Shown here: piece after piece, positions 1-8,546 of the stretch
Position numbering within the stretch: the first letter of the stretch is position 1
Layout: the number at the start of each line of letters is the position of its first letter
From: Burkholderiales bacterium
Lineage (GTDB): Bacteria; Pseudomonadota; Gammaproteobacteria; Burkholderiales; Burkholderiaceae_C
NCBI GenBank assembly: GCA_019509985.1
Contig: JAEKLF010000065.1
Location: 1 to 44,315 of the forward strand
Reading direction: 5' to 3'
Length of the DNA stretch: 44,315 nucleotides
Position numbers and translations under genes: made by a program
The notes under the pieces: model-generated
What the model was told of the DNA's origin: nothing
The model's input: the letters and a program-made list of their open reading frames with translations, nothing else
Databases searched by the model: none

Positions 1-571
1 AGATGCCGGGCGCGATGGTCATGTTGCGGATGCCGTTGCGGGCCAGGTCGCGGGCAATCGGCAGCGTCATGCCGACGACGCCGCCCTTGGACGCCGAATA
101 GGCCGCCTGGCCGATCTGGCCGTCATAGGCCGCGACCGAAGCTGTCGAGATCAGCACGCCGCGCTCGCCGGTGGGCTCGGGGTCGTTCTTGGCCATTGCT
201 TCAGCGGCGAGGCGGATCATGTTGAACGTGCCGATCAGGTTGACCGTGACGGTTTTGCTGAAGGCTGCCAGCGGATGTGCGCCGTCCTTGCCGACCGTCT
301 TGATCGCCGGTGCAATGCCGGCACAGTTCACCAGGCCGACCAGCTTGCCGAGCGCCGTGGCTGCGGCGACCGCGGCCTGGCCATCGGCCTCCTGGCTGAC
401 GTCGCACTTGACGAAGACGCCGCCGATCTCGGTCGCGACCGCCTGGCCGCGTTCGGCCTGCAGGTCGGCGATGACGACCTTGGCGCCATGGCTGGCCAGC
501 ATGCGTGCCGTACCTTCGCCGAGGCCCGAAGCGCCGCCGGTGACGATGAACACCTTGCCTGCGATTTCCAT
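1..571 (-). CDS. SDR-family 3-hydroxyacyl-CoA dehydrogenase (HSD10-like), 3' end cut by window
   Basis: NAD-dependent short-chain dehydrogenase; 190 codons are visible and the C-terminus runs off the window. The N-terminus has the Rossmann motif [17 protein letters not shown] follows in mid-protein and the catalytic YSASK lies further on. The sequence most resembles type II 3-hydroxyacyl-CoA / 2-methyl-3-hydroxybutyryl-CoA dehydrogenases, which act in fatty-acid or isoleucine breakdown; the exact substrate is inferred. The ATG at 571 has AGGAG just upstream. A palindrome at 596-613 sits where an operator would be expected. It lies downstream of adk in the same direction, but that palindrome suggests its own promoter. 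Confidence 0.88.
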   Translation of the reverse strand, partial: MEIAGKVFIVTGGASGLGEGTARMLASHGAKVVIADLQAERGQAVATEIGGVFVKCDVSQEADGQAAVAAATALGKLVGLVNCAGIAPAIKTVGKDGAHPLAAFSKTVTVNLIGTFNMIRLAAEAMAKNDPEPTGERGVLISTASVAAYDGQIGQAAYSASKGGVVGMTLPIARDLARNGIRNMTIAPGI

Positions 572-595
572 GATGGGGAGCTCCTGGGTTGATTG

Positions 596-613
596 ATTGA
601 CGTAAACGTCAAT
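596..613. promoter_or_regulatory. Palindromic operator candidate upstream of the SDR gene
   Basis: Perfect inverted repeat ATTGACGT-AA-ACGTCAAT, 25 bp upstream of the dehydrogenase start. The shape (TTGACGTnnACGTCAA) resembles operators described for regulators of branched-chain amino-acid and fatty-acid breakdown in proteobacteria (LiuR, PsrA). That fits the HSD10-like product. The regulator itself is not in the window and its identity is inferred. Confidence 0.6.
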
Positions 614-675
614 TGTGGCCGACAAAAAGCCGCGAGGCCCGAAGGCGCCGCGGCTTTGCTCGGGCGTGAAACGAC

Positions 676-1281
<606 letters not shown>

Positions 1282-1355
1282 TTAAAACGCCCCGTTCAGC
1301 TCAGTGGTCGAGTATCGCATGCGGACTTTCGCAGGCCTGACGCCCGCGGGCCCGT

Positions 1356-2093
1356 TCAGGCCCCGAACAGCCGGCGCACGCGCTCCAGGTCCTCTGGCGT
1401 GTCGACGCCCGGACCGGGCCGCTCTGGGCTCACGTGCACGGCGATGCGCTCGCCGTGCCACAGCACGCGCAGCTGCTCCAATGACTCGATCTGCTCCAGC
1501 GGGCTGACGGCCAGCGTCGGGAAGCGACGCAGGAAGCCGGCGCGATAGGCATAGAGGCCCACATGGCGCAGCGCCTGGTTGGGCTGGCCGGCGCCGTCGC
1601 GCCACCAGGCGATCGGCGCGCGCGAGAAGTACAGCGCCCGGCCGGCCTTGTCGGTGACCAGCTTGACGACGTTGGGGTTCGCAAACTCGGAGGGGTCGGT
1701 CAGCGCGTGGGCGACGGTCGCCATCACGCAGTCGGGCTGCGCTGCCAGCGTCGCGGCGCAGGCGTCGATCATGGCCGGCGCGATCAGCGGTTCGTCGCCC
1801 TGCACGTTGACGACTGCCGCGTCGTCGTCCAGGCTGAGTTGTTCGACGGCTTCGGCAAGACGGTCGCTGCCGGACGGATGGTCGGCGCGCGTCATCAGTG
1901 CCCGCACGCCGTGGGCCGCGCAGGCGGCCGCCACCTCCGGCGCATCGGTCGCGACGACGACCTGTCTTGCGCTCGACTCGGCTGCACGAAGCGCGACGCG
2001 CACGATCATCGGCAGCCCGGCGATGTCGGCCAGCGGCTTGTTCGGCAGGCGGGTCGACGCGAGCCGCGCCGGCACGATGACCGTGAAGCTCAC
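1356..2093 (-). CDS. kdsB: 3-deoxy-manno-octulosonate cytidylyltransferase (CMP-KDO synthetase)
   Basis: Activates KDO with CTP for lipopolysaccharide inner-core synthesis. Length 245 aa, normal for KdsB. The N-terminus [20 protein letters not shown] is the nucleotidyl-transferase signature; NVQGDEPLI and RHVGLYAYR follow, and the C-terminus has [12 protein letters not shown]. The GTG start at 2093 overlaps the stop of the Trm112-like gene in a GTGA junction, which indicates translational coupling. With lpxK upstream this is an outer-membrane lipid cluster. Confidence 0.95.
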   Translation of the reverse strand: MSFTVIVPARLASTRLPNKPLADIAGLPMIVRVALRAAESSARQVVVATDAPEVAAACAAHGVRALMTRADHPSGSDRLAEAVEQLSLDDDAAVVNVQGDEPLIAPAMIDACAATLAAQPDCVMATVAHALTDPSEFANPNVVKLVTDKAGRALYFSRAPIAWWRDGAGQPNQALRHVGLYAYRAGFLRRFPTLAVSPLEQIESLEQLRVLWHGERIAVHVSPERPGPGVDTPEDLERVRRLFGA

Positions 2094-2296
2094 GGCGCGA
2101 GCGGAACCGGCGCGCTGGTCGCGTCGGGATCCCAGGGCTTGGCTTCGCTTTCCAGCATCAGCGGAATGCCGTCGCGGATGGGGAAGGCCAGGCGGTCGGC
2201 ACGGCAGGCCAGCGCCGGCAGCTCGCCTTCGCGCAACAGCGTCAGTGGCCCCTTGCACAGTGGGCAGACCAGCATTTCGATCAGGCGTTGATCCAT
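2090..2296 (-). CDS. Trm112-like small zinc-type protein (YcaR family)
   Basis: 68-aa protein starting [18 protein letters not shown], with a CPLC knuckle near residues 11-14, a further Cys near 31, and the conserved ending [11 protein letters not shown]. Typical of the Trm112/YcaR family that sits between lpxK and kdsB in many proteobacteria. Its precise role there is not established. Its ATG overlaps the lpxK stop (ATGA-type junction at 2294-2298) and its own stop overlaps the kdsB GTG, so the three genes are tightly coupled. Confidence 0.9.
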   Translation of the reverse strand: MDQRLIEMLVCPLCKGPLTLLREGELPALACRADRLAFPIRDGIPLMLESEAKPWDPDATSAPVPLAP

Positions 2297-3327
2297 CAGG
2301 CGAGAGGGAAGAGTTTTTGCAGTTGGGCGTCCAGCGCGGCCTCGAAGCCGGCACCGGGCGAGAAGTCTAGCGCCACGACCCAGACGGGCGGCGTGCCGAC
2401 GCGCCCGGGCGGCAGCTTCACGGCGTCCTTCTCGGTCAACACGATGCCGGCGGCGTCGGTTGGCCAGGGCAGGGTGGCGAAGTCGGCGTGGTCGGGCAGG
2501 GCCAGCGTGCCGACGTTCAGGCCCAGGCCGGCGAGCATGTCGAAGAAGCGCTGCGGGCGCGCGACGCCGGCGACGGCGAGCAGGCCGGGTTGGCCGCGCA
2601 GCGCAAGCAGCGTCGGCATGCTGGCCGGCTCACCGGCCCACCAGCCGACCAGCGACACCGCGCCGGCCAGCCGCCGCTCGGCCACGAAGCCCGGCAGCGC
2701 GGTGCTGGGCTTGGGTGCGTTGTAGACGACGAGTTGGTCGACTGCCAGCGGTGCCGGCGCCTGGCGCAGCGGACCGGCCGGCAGCAGCCGGCCGTTCCCG
2801 AGGCCGCGCTCGTCGAAGACCAGCAGGCTTAGGCTCCGCGGCAGGCGCCAGTGCTGCAGGCCGTCGTCGCTGACCAGCAATTGCAGTCCTGGCTCGGCCG
2901 CCAGCAGCGCCCGCGCAGCGGCCACGCGATCGCGGCCCACCGCGACCGGCACGCGGCTGCGCAGATGGATCAACAGCGGCTCGTCGCCGACCTCGCGTGC
3001 GGTCGACACCCGCGTGACCAGCCGCACGCCATTGCCCTCGCGCCCGTAGCCACGCGACACGACGCCGGCGCGCAGGCCGCGGGCGCGCAGCAGCTCCAGC
3101 AGGGCCAGCGTCGTCGGCGTCTTGCCGGCGCCGCCGACGATCCAGTTGCCGACGACGATGACCGGTACCGGCAGCGTCTCGATGCGCTTGAGGCCGATGC
3201 GGTAGGCGAGGGCGCGCAGCGCCAGCAGCAGGCGGTAGAGCCAACTCAGCGGCAGCAGCGCGAGCGACAGCGGGCCGCCGCTCAGCCACTCGCGCTGCAG
3301 GCGGGAGCTTGCTTGTGTCCTGTTCAT
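2296..3327 (-). CDS. lpxK: Tetraacyldisaccharide 4'-kinase
   Basis: Phosphorylates the 4' position of the lipid A disaccharide at the inner membrane. 343 aa. An N-terminal hydrophobic segment (about residues 18-42) is followed by the Walker A loop [13 protein letters not shown] (about 61-73), [18 protein letters not shown] and C-terminal [10 protein letters not shown], all LpxK hallmarks. The start at 3327 is the only reasonable one: conserved sequence begins at RLQREWL ten residues later. That ATG lies inside the left arm of a large inverted repeat (3305-3335) and has no recognisable Shine-Dalgarno sequence, so its translation may depend on RNA structure. Confidence 0.95.
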   Translation of the reverse strand: MNRTQASSRLQREWLSGGPLSLALLPLSWLYRLLLALRALAYRIGLKRIETLPVPVIVVGNWIVGGAGKTPTTLALLELLRARGLRAGVVSRGYGREGNGVRLVTRVSTAREVGDEPLLIHLRSRVPVAVGRDRVAAARALLAAEPGLQLLVSDDGLQHWRLPRSLSLLVFDERGLGNGRLLPAGPLRQAPAPLAVDQLVVYNAPKPSTALPGFVAERRLAGAVSLVGWWAGEPASMPTLLALRGQPGLLAVAGVARPQRFFDMLAGLGLNVGTLALPDHADFATLPWPTDAAGIVLTEKDAVKLPPGRVGTPPVWVVALDFSPGAGFEAALDAQLQKLFPLA

Positions 3328-3570
3328 GGTGCCCGCAAGGCCGCAAGGGGCCGCAATCCAGGCACATGCCGCAGGCCAGGATCACTGCCTGGCCAAGGTG
3401 GGCAACGACGAGTGCGGCCCCTTGCGGCCTTGCCCTGCGGGTTGCCTCGCAAAAACAGCGTCTGCGGCGTTGCAAATCCTCGCCGGGTGTGCAGCCCGGC
3501 TGCGGTTTGCGCCTTGCATCCGCTGCTTTTGCGAGGCAACGGGCGCCATGAACAGGGCACAAGCAAGCTC
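3305..3570. repeat. Nested inverted-repeat element (three-way-junction geometry) between exbD and lpxK
   Basis: Three inverted repeats abut each other. The outer arms are 3305-3335 and 3540-3570 (31 bp, 29 matching). The first inner pair is 3335-3355 and 3413-3433 (21 bp, perfect), enclosing a smaller GGCCAGG/CCTGGCC hairpin. The second inner pair is 3441-3460 and 3521-3540 (20 bp, 19 matching), enclosing a GCCGGG/CCCGGC hairpin. Only about 7 bp are unpaired between the inner arms, so a single strand could fold as a closing stem with two stem-loops. The lpxK start codon lies in the outer arm. There is no transposase and no clear target-site duplication. Confidence 0.8.
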
Positions 3571-3987
3571 TCAGTGAGCGTCGGTCTGCGCGGCGAAGGT
3601 GACACGCGTCAGGCCCACGCGGCGCGCGGCGTCCATCACATTGATGACGGCCTGGTGCGGCGTGGCCGCGTCGGCCGAGATGATCAGCGAGGCCTCGGCA
3701 TTGCCGCCCGAGGCCTGGCGCAGCGCGCCGATGAGGATGTCCACCGAGCGGCCTTCCACCGGCTGGCGGTTGATGACGAAGCGGCCGTCGGCGGCGATGC
3801 CGACGATGACCTCCTGCGGCCGGTCCTTGAGCTTCTCCGCGTCGGCCGACGGCAGCGTGATCTGCAGCTCGGTGAACTTGGAATACGTCGTCGACAGCAT
3901 CAGGAAGATCAGGATCACCAGCAGCACGTCGATGAAGGGGATCAGGTTGATCTCCGGCGGCTCGCGGTGAGGAGAGCGGAATCTCAT
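3571..3987 (-). CDS. exbD: ExbD/TolR-family biopolymer transport protein
   Basis: 138-aa inner-membrane protein. A short cytoplasmic N-terminus (INLIPFIDVLLVILIFLMLST) forms the single transmembrane helix; its Asp, in PFIDVLL near residue 20, is the conserved proton-carrying residue of the family. The rest is a periplasmic domain. With ExbB it forms the proton-driven motor that energises TonB-dependent outer-membrane transport. No tonB is visible here. It follows exbB in the same direction after a 179-bp gap that holds a dispersed repeat. Confidence 0.93.
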   Translation of the reverse strand: MRFRSPHREPPEINLIPFIDVLLVILIFLMLSTTYSKFTELQITLPSADAEKLKDRPQEVIVGIAADGRFVINRQPVEGRSVDILIGALRQASGGNAEASLIISADAATPHQAVINVMDAARRVGLTRVTFAAQTDAH

Positions 3988-4024
3988 GATGTCAGTTCAT
4001 CCGTTGTGTGCGGCATGCACGCTG

Positions 4025-4158
4025 CGGGCCGAGCGCCGGGCCGCTCCGAAGGCGGTCGTCTGGCGATGTGCTCGCCGCGCAATGCGGCGGGCATCGCCGT
4101 CCCTCGGGGGACCGGTTGGGCGCGCCTGCGTTCAGCAGGGCGAGACCAGACGAGGGGC
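4025..4158 (-). repeat. Dispersed intergenic repeat, family A, copy 1
   Basis: About 130 bp between exbB and exbD. It shares a layout with copies near 7094-7229 and 13846-13964: GGGCCGAGCGCC...GGGCCGCTCC at one end, a GGCGATGTGC...GCATCGCCGTC hairpin in the middle, CCTCGGGGGACCGG, then GCGTTCAGCAGG and a terminal CGAGGGGC. Strand is given relative to the flanking genes only. No coding function is visible. Confidence 0.7.
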
Positions 4159-4166
4159 AGTCCATT

Positions 4167-4784
4167 TCAGGCTGTGTAGCGGCGCAGCTGGCCGAGCAGC
4201 CGGTCGGCCGCGGCTTCGAGCTCGAGCACGTACTCCTCGATGCGCCCGCGGAAGTAGCGGTAGAACATCAGCGAGGGGATGGCGATCATCAGGCCGAAGG
4301 CCGTGTTGTACAGCGCGATCGAGATGCCGTGGGCGAGCTGGGCGGGGTTGCCGCCGCCGGGTGTCTGGCTGCCGAAGATCTCGATCATGCCGACCACGGT
4401 GCCCATCAGGCCCAGCAGCGGCGCGGCGGTAGCGATGGTGCCCAGCGTGTTCATGTAGCGTTCGAGCTGGTGCACGGCGCGGCGGCCGGCGAACTCGAAC
4501 ACCATGCGCAGCTTGCCCTCGGGCATCTGCGGCTCGGCAGTCACGGCGCGCAGGCCCGAGGCCAGCACCTCGCCGAGCAGCGAGTTTTCGGCCAGGCGGT
4601 CGACCATGTCGGGCGCGGGCAGTTGCTGGGCGCTGACGTTCAGCACCTCCTCCAGCAGCCGGGGCGGCAGGATGCGGCTGGAGCGCAGGCTGGACAGGCG
4701 TTCGATGATCAGCGCCAGGGCCACCACGGAGCACAGGAGCAAGGGCCAGATCGGCCAGCCGGCGGCTTGTATGATCGAAAACAA
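4167..4784 (-). CDS. exbB: ExbB/TolQ-family proton channel protein
   Basis: 205-aa inner-membrane protein of the MotA/TolQ/ExbB family. Three hydrophobic helices are evident: about residues 8-27, one near GTIATAAPLLGLMGTVVGMI (about 116-136), and one near LYNTAFGLMIAIPSLMFY. The small-residue stretch TAAPLLGLMGTV is the family signature. The start codon is TTG at 4784 with GGGGA upstream; the resulting N-terminus MFSIIQAAGWPIWPL matches the usual beginning of the family, so the TTG is believable. First gene of the exbB-exbD-lpxK-kdsB-adk run; a CATAAT -10 candidate lies at 4838-4843. Confidence 0.92.
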   Translation of the reverse strand: MFSIIQAAGWPIWPLLLCSVVALALIIERLSSLRSSRILPPRLLEEVLNVSAQQLPAPDMVDRLAENSLLGEVLASGLRAVTAEPQMPEGKLRMVFEFAGRRAVHQLERYMNTLGTIATAAPLLGLMGTVVGMIEIFGSQTPGGGNPAQLAHGISIALYNTAFGLMIAIPSLMFYRYFRGRIEEYVLELEAAADRLLGQLRRYTA

Positions 4785-5135
4785 AGGCGTCCCCGTCGAG
4801 AAAAAGCGGCCGCTGACCGGCCGGATAAGTGCGCGGGATTATGGCCCCAGGCTCGGCACTCGCTGCCGGTCCCGCAACCCCACGAAAGCGTTCTCACAAT
4901 CCACCGTTGCTGTGGATAACTTTGTGGGCAAGGCCGGTGCGCGGGGCCGCAGAGGCCGTCAAATCAAGGCCTTGGACAACTTGCCTCAAGTTTGAGCAGC
5001 GGAATTCGAATTGAAAAACAAGGCCTTATGTGCTCATGACAGCGCGGTGACAGCCCGCTTGAGCCGAAATCGCCCGCCAGCCCAGTATTGGCGCGGCTGT
5101 GGACTTCCCGGCCCGCGCCGGCATTGGGTTTGCGC
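4785..5135. other. Intergenic region between exbB and xseA (divergent promoters)
   Basis: 351 bp with no believable gene. It contains a CATAAT -10 candidate for exbB on the minus strand (4838-4843), a single perfect DnaA-box sequence TGTGGATAA (4911-4919), and an AT-richer patch (about 4997-5035) that may hold the xseA promoter. xseA could begin upstream at a TTG at 5088, which would shorten this gap. Confidence 0.5.
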
Positions 5136-6437
5136 GTGATTGACGGGCGCGAAGCCGCATCCGGCCGTCGTGTCTGGGGCGTGGCGGGATTGCTGGAGGC
5201 CGTCAGCCAAAGCCTGGCCGAGCGCTTCTCGGTGGTCGCCGTCGGCGGCGAGCTCAGCGGCTTCACGCGCGCAGCCAGCGGGCATTGCTACTTCGGCCTG
5301 AAGGACGCCGATGGCCAGGCGGCCAGCCTGCGCTGCGCGATGTTCCGCCGTGCCACGGCGATGCTGGACTTCACGCCGGCGGACGGCGCCCTCGTCGAGC
5401 TGCGCGGCCGCGTCGCCGTCTACGAGCCGCGCGGTGAACTGCAGTTCATCGTCGAAGCCATGCGCCGTGCCGGCGCCGGCACGCTGTACGAGCAATTCCT
5501 GAAGTTGCGCGCGCGGCTGGCGGCCGAGGGGCTGTTCGACGCCGACACCAAGCGTGCGCTGCCGCCGCATCCGCGGCGCATTGGCGTTATCACGTCGAGC
5601 GCCGGCGCGGCCCTGCACGACGTACTGACGGCGCTCGCACGTCGTGCGCCGCAGGTCGAGGTCGTCATCTATCCCAGCCCCGTGCAGGGCGCCGAGGCGC
5701 CACCGGCGCTAGTCAACGCGCTGCGCCTGGCCAACGAGCGGGCCGAAGTGGACGTGCTGCTGCTGGTGCGCGGCGGCGGCTCGCTGGAAGACCTTTGGGC
5801 CTTCAACGACGAGCGCGTCGTGCGTGCGGTGGCCATGTCGGCGCTGACCGTCGTCTGCGGCGTAGGCCATGAAACCGACGTGACGCTTTGTGATCTCGCC
5901 GCCGACCTGCGCGCGCCGACGCCCACGGCCGCTGCCGAACTGGTGGCGCCGTCGCGCGAAGCGCTGCTGCAGCAGCTCGGTGGCCTGGAGCGCGGCCTGA
6001 GCCTGCGCCTCGACCACCGCCTGCAGTCCCTGGCCCAGCGGCTGGACAGGCTGGCGCTGCGGCTCGCGCGGCCCAGCGACGCGCTGGCCCGTCAGCGGCG
6101 CGTGCTGGAGCTGCTCGCCCAGCGTGCTGCGGCGGCGCCGGGGCGGCGCATCGAGATGCAGGTCCAGCGGCTGAATCACTTCGAACAGCGCCATGAACGC
6201 GCCCAGCGCGAGGTCCTGGCGCGCCAGCGGACCAGGCTCGACGCGCTGGATGCCCGTTTGCAGGCCTTGGACCCCCAACATGTGCTGGCCCGAGGCTATG
6301 CCTGGCTGGACGACGGTGCGGGCGGCGCGGTGACTTCCGTCCACACCCTGCTGCCCGGCGCCGAGGTGCGTGCCGTGCTGGCGGACGGTCGTGTCGACCT
6401 GCGCGTTCTGGGGGTACAGCTCTCGTCCCAGGGGTAA
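5136..6437 (+). CDS. xseA: Exodeoxyribonuclease VII large subunit
   Basis: Large subunit of the single-strand-specific exonuclease VII; works with XseB, which is not in the window. The N-terminal OB-fold carries GELSGFTRAASGHCYFGLKD. The catalytic part has IGVITSSAGAALHDVL, LLVRGGGSLEDLWAFNDE and CGVGHETDVTLCDLAADLRAPTPTAAAE written here in parts of the known signature. A long Arg/Leu/Gln-rich coiled coil follows and the end LARGYAWL is typical. About 433 aa. The start is uncertain: GTG at 5136 gives the usual distance to RVWGV, and TTG at 5088 is possible; neither has a clear ribosome-binding site. Confidence 0.93.
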   Translation: MIDGREAASGRRVWGVAGLLEAVSQSLAERFSVVAVGGELSGFTRAASGHCYFGLKDADGQAASLRCAMFRRATAMLDFTPADGALVELRGRVAVYEPRGELQFIVEAMRRAGAGTLYEQFLKLRARLAAEGLFDADTKRALPPHPRRIGVITSSAGAALHDVLTALARRAPQVEVVIYPSPVQGAEAPPALVNALRLANERAEVDVLLLVRGGGSLEDLWAFNDERVVRAVAMSALTVVCGVGHETDVTLCDLAADLRAPTPTAAAELVAPSREALLQQLGGLERGLSLRLDHRLQSLAQRLDRLALRLARPSDALARQRRVLELLAQRAAAAPGRRIEMQVQRLNHFEQRHERAQREVLARQRTRLDALDARLQALDPQHVLARGYAWLDDGAGGAVTSVHTLLPGAEVRAVLADGRVDLRVLGVQLSSQG

Positions 6438-6448
6438 TTCCCGCTCCC

Positions 6449-6454
6449 TACAAT
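6449..6454 (+). promoter_or_regulatory. -10 candidate for sodB
   Basis: TACAAT in the 57-bp gap between xseA and sodB, about 40 bp before the sodB ATG. No convincing -35 hexamer is visible at the standard spacing, so this is a weak call. Confidence 0.35.
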
Positions 6455-6494
6455 CTTTGCGTTTCCCTTCCCCCCAACACCTGAGGACTCCACG

Positions 6495-7076
6495 ATGGAA
6501 CACACGCTGCCCCCGCTGCCTTACCCGATCGACTCGCTGGCCCCGCACTACAGCAAGGAAACGCTGGAGTACCACCACGGCAAGCATCACAACGCCTACG
6601 TGGTGAACCTCAACAACCTGCAAAAGGGCACCGAGTTCGAAAGCATGACGCTCGAGGAGATCATCAAGAAGAGCTCCGGCGGCATCTACAACAACTCGGC
6701 GCAGATCTGGAACCACACCTTCTTCTGGAACTGCATGAAGCCCCAAGGCGGCGGCGAGCCCAGCGGTGCGCTGGCCGATGCCATCAATGCCAAGTGGGGC
6801 AGCTACGCCGCCTTCAAGGAAGCCTTCGTGAAGAGCGCCGTCGGCAACTTCGGCTCCGGCTGGACCTGGCTCGTGAAGAAGGCCGACGGTTCGGTCGACA
6901 TCGTCAACATGGGCGCCGCCGGCACGCCGCTGACGACCGCCGACAAGGCCCTGCTGACCGTCGACGTGTGGGAACACGCCTACTACATCGACTACCGCAA
7001 CCTGCGCCCCAAGTTCGTCGAGGCCTTCCTGTCGAACCTGGTCAACTGGTCGTTCGCCGAAGCCAACTTCGCCTGA
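6495..7076 (+). CDS. sodB: Superoxide dismutase, Fe type
   Basis: Converts superoxide to oxygen and hydrogen peroxide in the cytoplasm. 193 aa, the normal SodB length. Metal ligands are in place: His in HHGKHHNAYV (about residue 27), His in WNHTFFW (about 74), and Asp and His in DVWEHAYYIDYRN (about 157-161). The N-terminal MEHTLPPLPYPIDSLAPHYS and GGIYNNSAQIWNH favour the iron form over manganese. ATG at 6495 preceded by TGAGGA. Confidence 0.96.
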   Translation: MEHTLPPLPYPIDSLAPHYSKETLEYHHGKHHNAYVVNLNNLQKGTEFESMTLEEIIKKSSGGIYNNSAQIWNHTFFWNCMKPQGGGEPSGALADAINAKWGSYAAFKEAFVKSAVGNFGSGWTWLVKKADGSVDIVNMGAAGTPLTTADKALLTVDVWEHAYYIDYRNLRPKFVEAFLSNLVNWSFAEANFA

Positions 7077-7093
7077 GCGTTCCTCGGGCCTTC

Positions 7094-7229
7094 GGGCCGA
7101 GCGCCGGGCCGCTCCCAAGCCGGCCCGCCTAGGCGATGTGCTTGCGGCTTGATGCCGCAAGCATCGCCGTCCCCTCGGGGGACCGGCCAGTTGTGCCCGC
7201 GTTCAGCAGGGTGCAACTGGACGAGGGGC
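7094..7229. repeat. Dispersed intergenic repeat, family A, copy 2
   Basis: Fills the gap between the convergent sodB and phaZ genes. It has the same layout as 4025-4158: GGGCCGAGCGCCGGGCCGCT, a GGCGATGTGCTTGCGGC...GCCGCAAGCATCGCC hairpin, CCCCTCGGGGGACCGG, GCGTTCAGCAGGG and a terminal CGAGGGGC. The long hairpins could terminate transcription in both directions. Confidence 0.75.
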
Positions 7230-8444
7230 CTATTGCGAGACCTGGATGACGTGCCGTACCAGCGGATAGACCTGGTGCTGCCAGCGCCGCCCGCTGAACA
7301 CGCCGTAGTGGCCGACGTTGGGCTGGATGTAGTGGGTGCGCAGATAGAGCTTGAGGCTGCTGGCCAGGTCCTGGGCGGCCAGCGTTTGCCCGACCGAGCA
7401 GATGTCGTCGCGCTCGCCCTCCACGGTCAGCAGCGCGGTGCGGCGGATGGCCGCCGGGTTCACGCGCCGGCCCTTGAACATCAGCTCGCCGCGCGGCAGG
7501 TCGAAGGTCTGGAAGACGCGCTCCACCGTCTCCAGGTAGAAGTCCGCCGCCAGGTCGGCCACGGCCATGTACTCCTCGTAGAACAGCCGCGTGACCTCGG
7601 CCTTGTCGAACTCGTCGGTGACGAGGTGGCGGTAGTAGTCCTTGAAGGCATTGGCGTGCCGGTCCTTGTTCATGCTCATGAAGGCCGACAGCTGCACGAA
7701 GCCCGGGTAGACACGCCGGCCCGCGCCGCGGTGGCGCCAGGGCACGTGGCTGATCAGGTTCTTGCGGAACCACTCGATGGGCTTGCTGGTGGCCAGCTTG
7801 TTGACCTCGGTCGGGTTGACGCGGCAGTCGATGGGGCCGGCCATCAGCGTCAGGCTGGCCGGCGTGGCGGGATGATCGTCCTCGGCCATCAGCGCGACGG
7901 CGGCCAGCGCGCTGACGCAGGGCTGGCAGACCGCCACGACGTTGGCGGCCGGGCCGAGGGCGGCGATGAAGTCGATGAGATGCTGGGTGTACTCGTCCAG
8001 CCCGAAGCGGCCGGCCGACAGCGGCACGTCGCGGACGTTGTGCCAGTCGGTGATGTAGACGTCGTGGTCCTGCAGCAGCGTGCGCGCCGTGTCGCGCAGC
8101 AGCGTTGCGAAGTGGCCGGACATCGGCGCGACGACCAGGACCTTGGGTGAAGCCGGCGCGCCTTCACGGCGAAAGCGCAGCAGCGTCGCGAAGGGCGTCG
8201 TCAGCACGGCCTCCTCGGTCACGGGCCAGCGCTCGCTGCCGCTCACCGCTTCAGCGATGCGCCATGGCGGGCGCGTGTGCGTGACCTGGGCCAGCTCAAA
8301 GACCTGGCCGGCCGCCGCAATCTGGCGGGCCGGCAGCCAGCCGTTGTCGGCGATGCTGGGGTCCTGCAGGAAGGGCAGGGACCATCGTGTCGCCGCGCGC
8401 AGCGGCCACAGCAGATCGGCGTTGGCCTGGTAGGCGGGGTACAT
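7230..8444 (-). CDS. phaZ: Intracellular polyhydroxyalkanoate depolymerase
   Basis: 404-aa alpha/beta hydrolase that breaks down stored polyhydroxybutyrate granules. The sequence MYPAYQANADLLWPLR and the later VLVVAPMSGHFATLLRDT, HDVYITDWHNVRDVP resemble PhaZ1 of Cupriavidus necator. The nucleophile motif is VCQPCV, with cysteine in place of the usual serine, as in that family; the C-terminal NVGHYGVFSG supplies the catalytic histidine. ATG at 8444 has AGGAG upstream. Divergent from the GST gene. No PHA synthase is in the window. Confidence 0.9.
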   Translation of the reverse strand: MYPAYQANADLLWPLRAATRWSLPFLQDPSIADNGWLPARQIAAAGQVFELAQVTHTRPPWRIAEAVSGSERWPVTEEAVLTTPFATLLRFRREGAPASPKVLVVAPMSGHFATLLRDTARTLLQDHDVYITDWHNVRDVPLSAGRFGLDEYTQHLIDFIAALGPAANVVAVCQPCVSALAAVALMAEDDHPATPASLTLMAGPIDCRVNPTEVNKLATSKPIEWFRKNLISHVPWRHRGAGRRVYPGFVQLSAFMSMNKDRHANAFKDYYRHLVTDEFDKAEVTRLFYEEYMAVADLAADFYLETVERVFQTFDLPRGELMFKGRRVNPAAIRRTALLTVEGERDDICSVGQTLAAQDLASSLKLYLRTHYIQPNVGHYGVFSGRRWQHQVYPLVRHVIQVSQ

Positions 8445-8472
8445 GGCAGCTCCTGCAAGGCCTGGATGGGCT

Positions 8473-8519
8473 CAACGACGCAAGGAGCGCGCCAGCATGG
8501 CATGGGGCTTGCGTCGTTG
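8473..8519. promoter_or_regulatory. 12-bp perfect inverted repeat with sigma-54-like motif, between phaZ and GST gene
   Basis: CAACGACGCAAG at 8473-8484 and its exact reverse complement at 8508-8519, separated by 23 bp, in the 102-bp divergent region. The stretch 8498-8512 reads TGGCATGGGGCTTGC, one base from the sigma-54 -24/-12 consensus with correct spacing, pointing toward the GST gene. It could be a two-site operator or a hairpin; function is inferred. Confidence 0.5.
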
Positions 8520-8546
8520 TGGGGCATACACCGCAAGGAGACGCCC

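Noticed and set aside
3305..3570. Insertion sequence with terminal inverted repeats
   Set aside because: No transposase frame fits and no target-site duplication is evident. It is kept as a non-coding nested repeat instead.
3326..3577. Small coding frame ending MNRAQASSQ between lpxK and exbD
   Set aside because: It resembles the lpxK N-terminus only because it reads the right arm of the inverted repeat.
4911..4919. Perfect DnaA box TGTGGATAA
   Set aside because: A single box, with no cluster of boxes, no AT-rich unwinding region and no dnaA or dnaN nearby. Not an origin.
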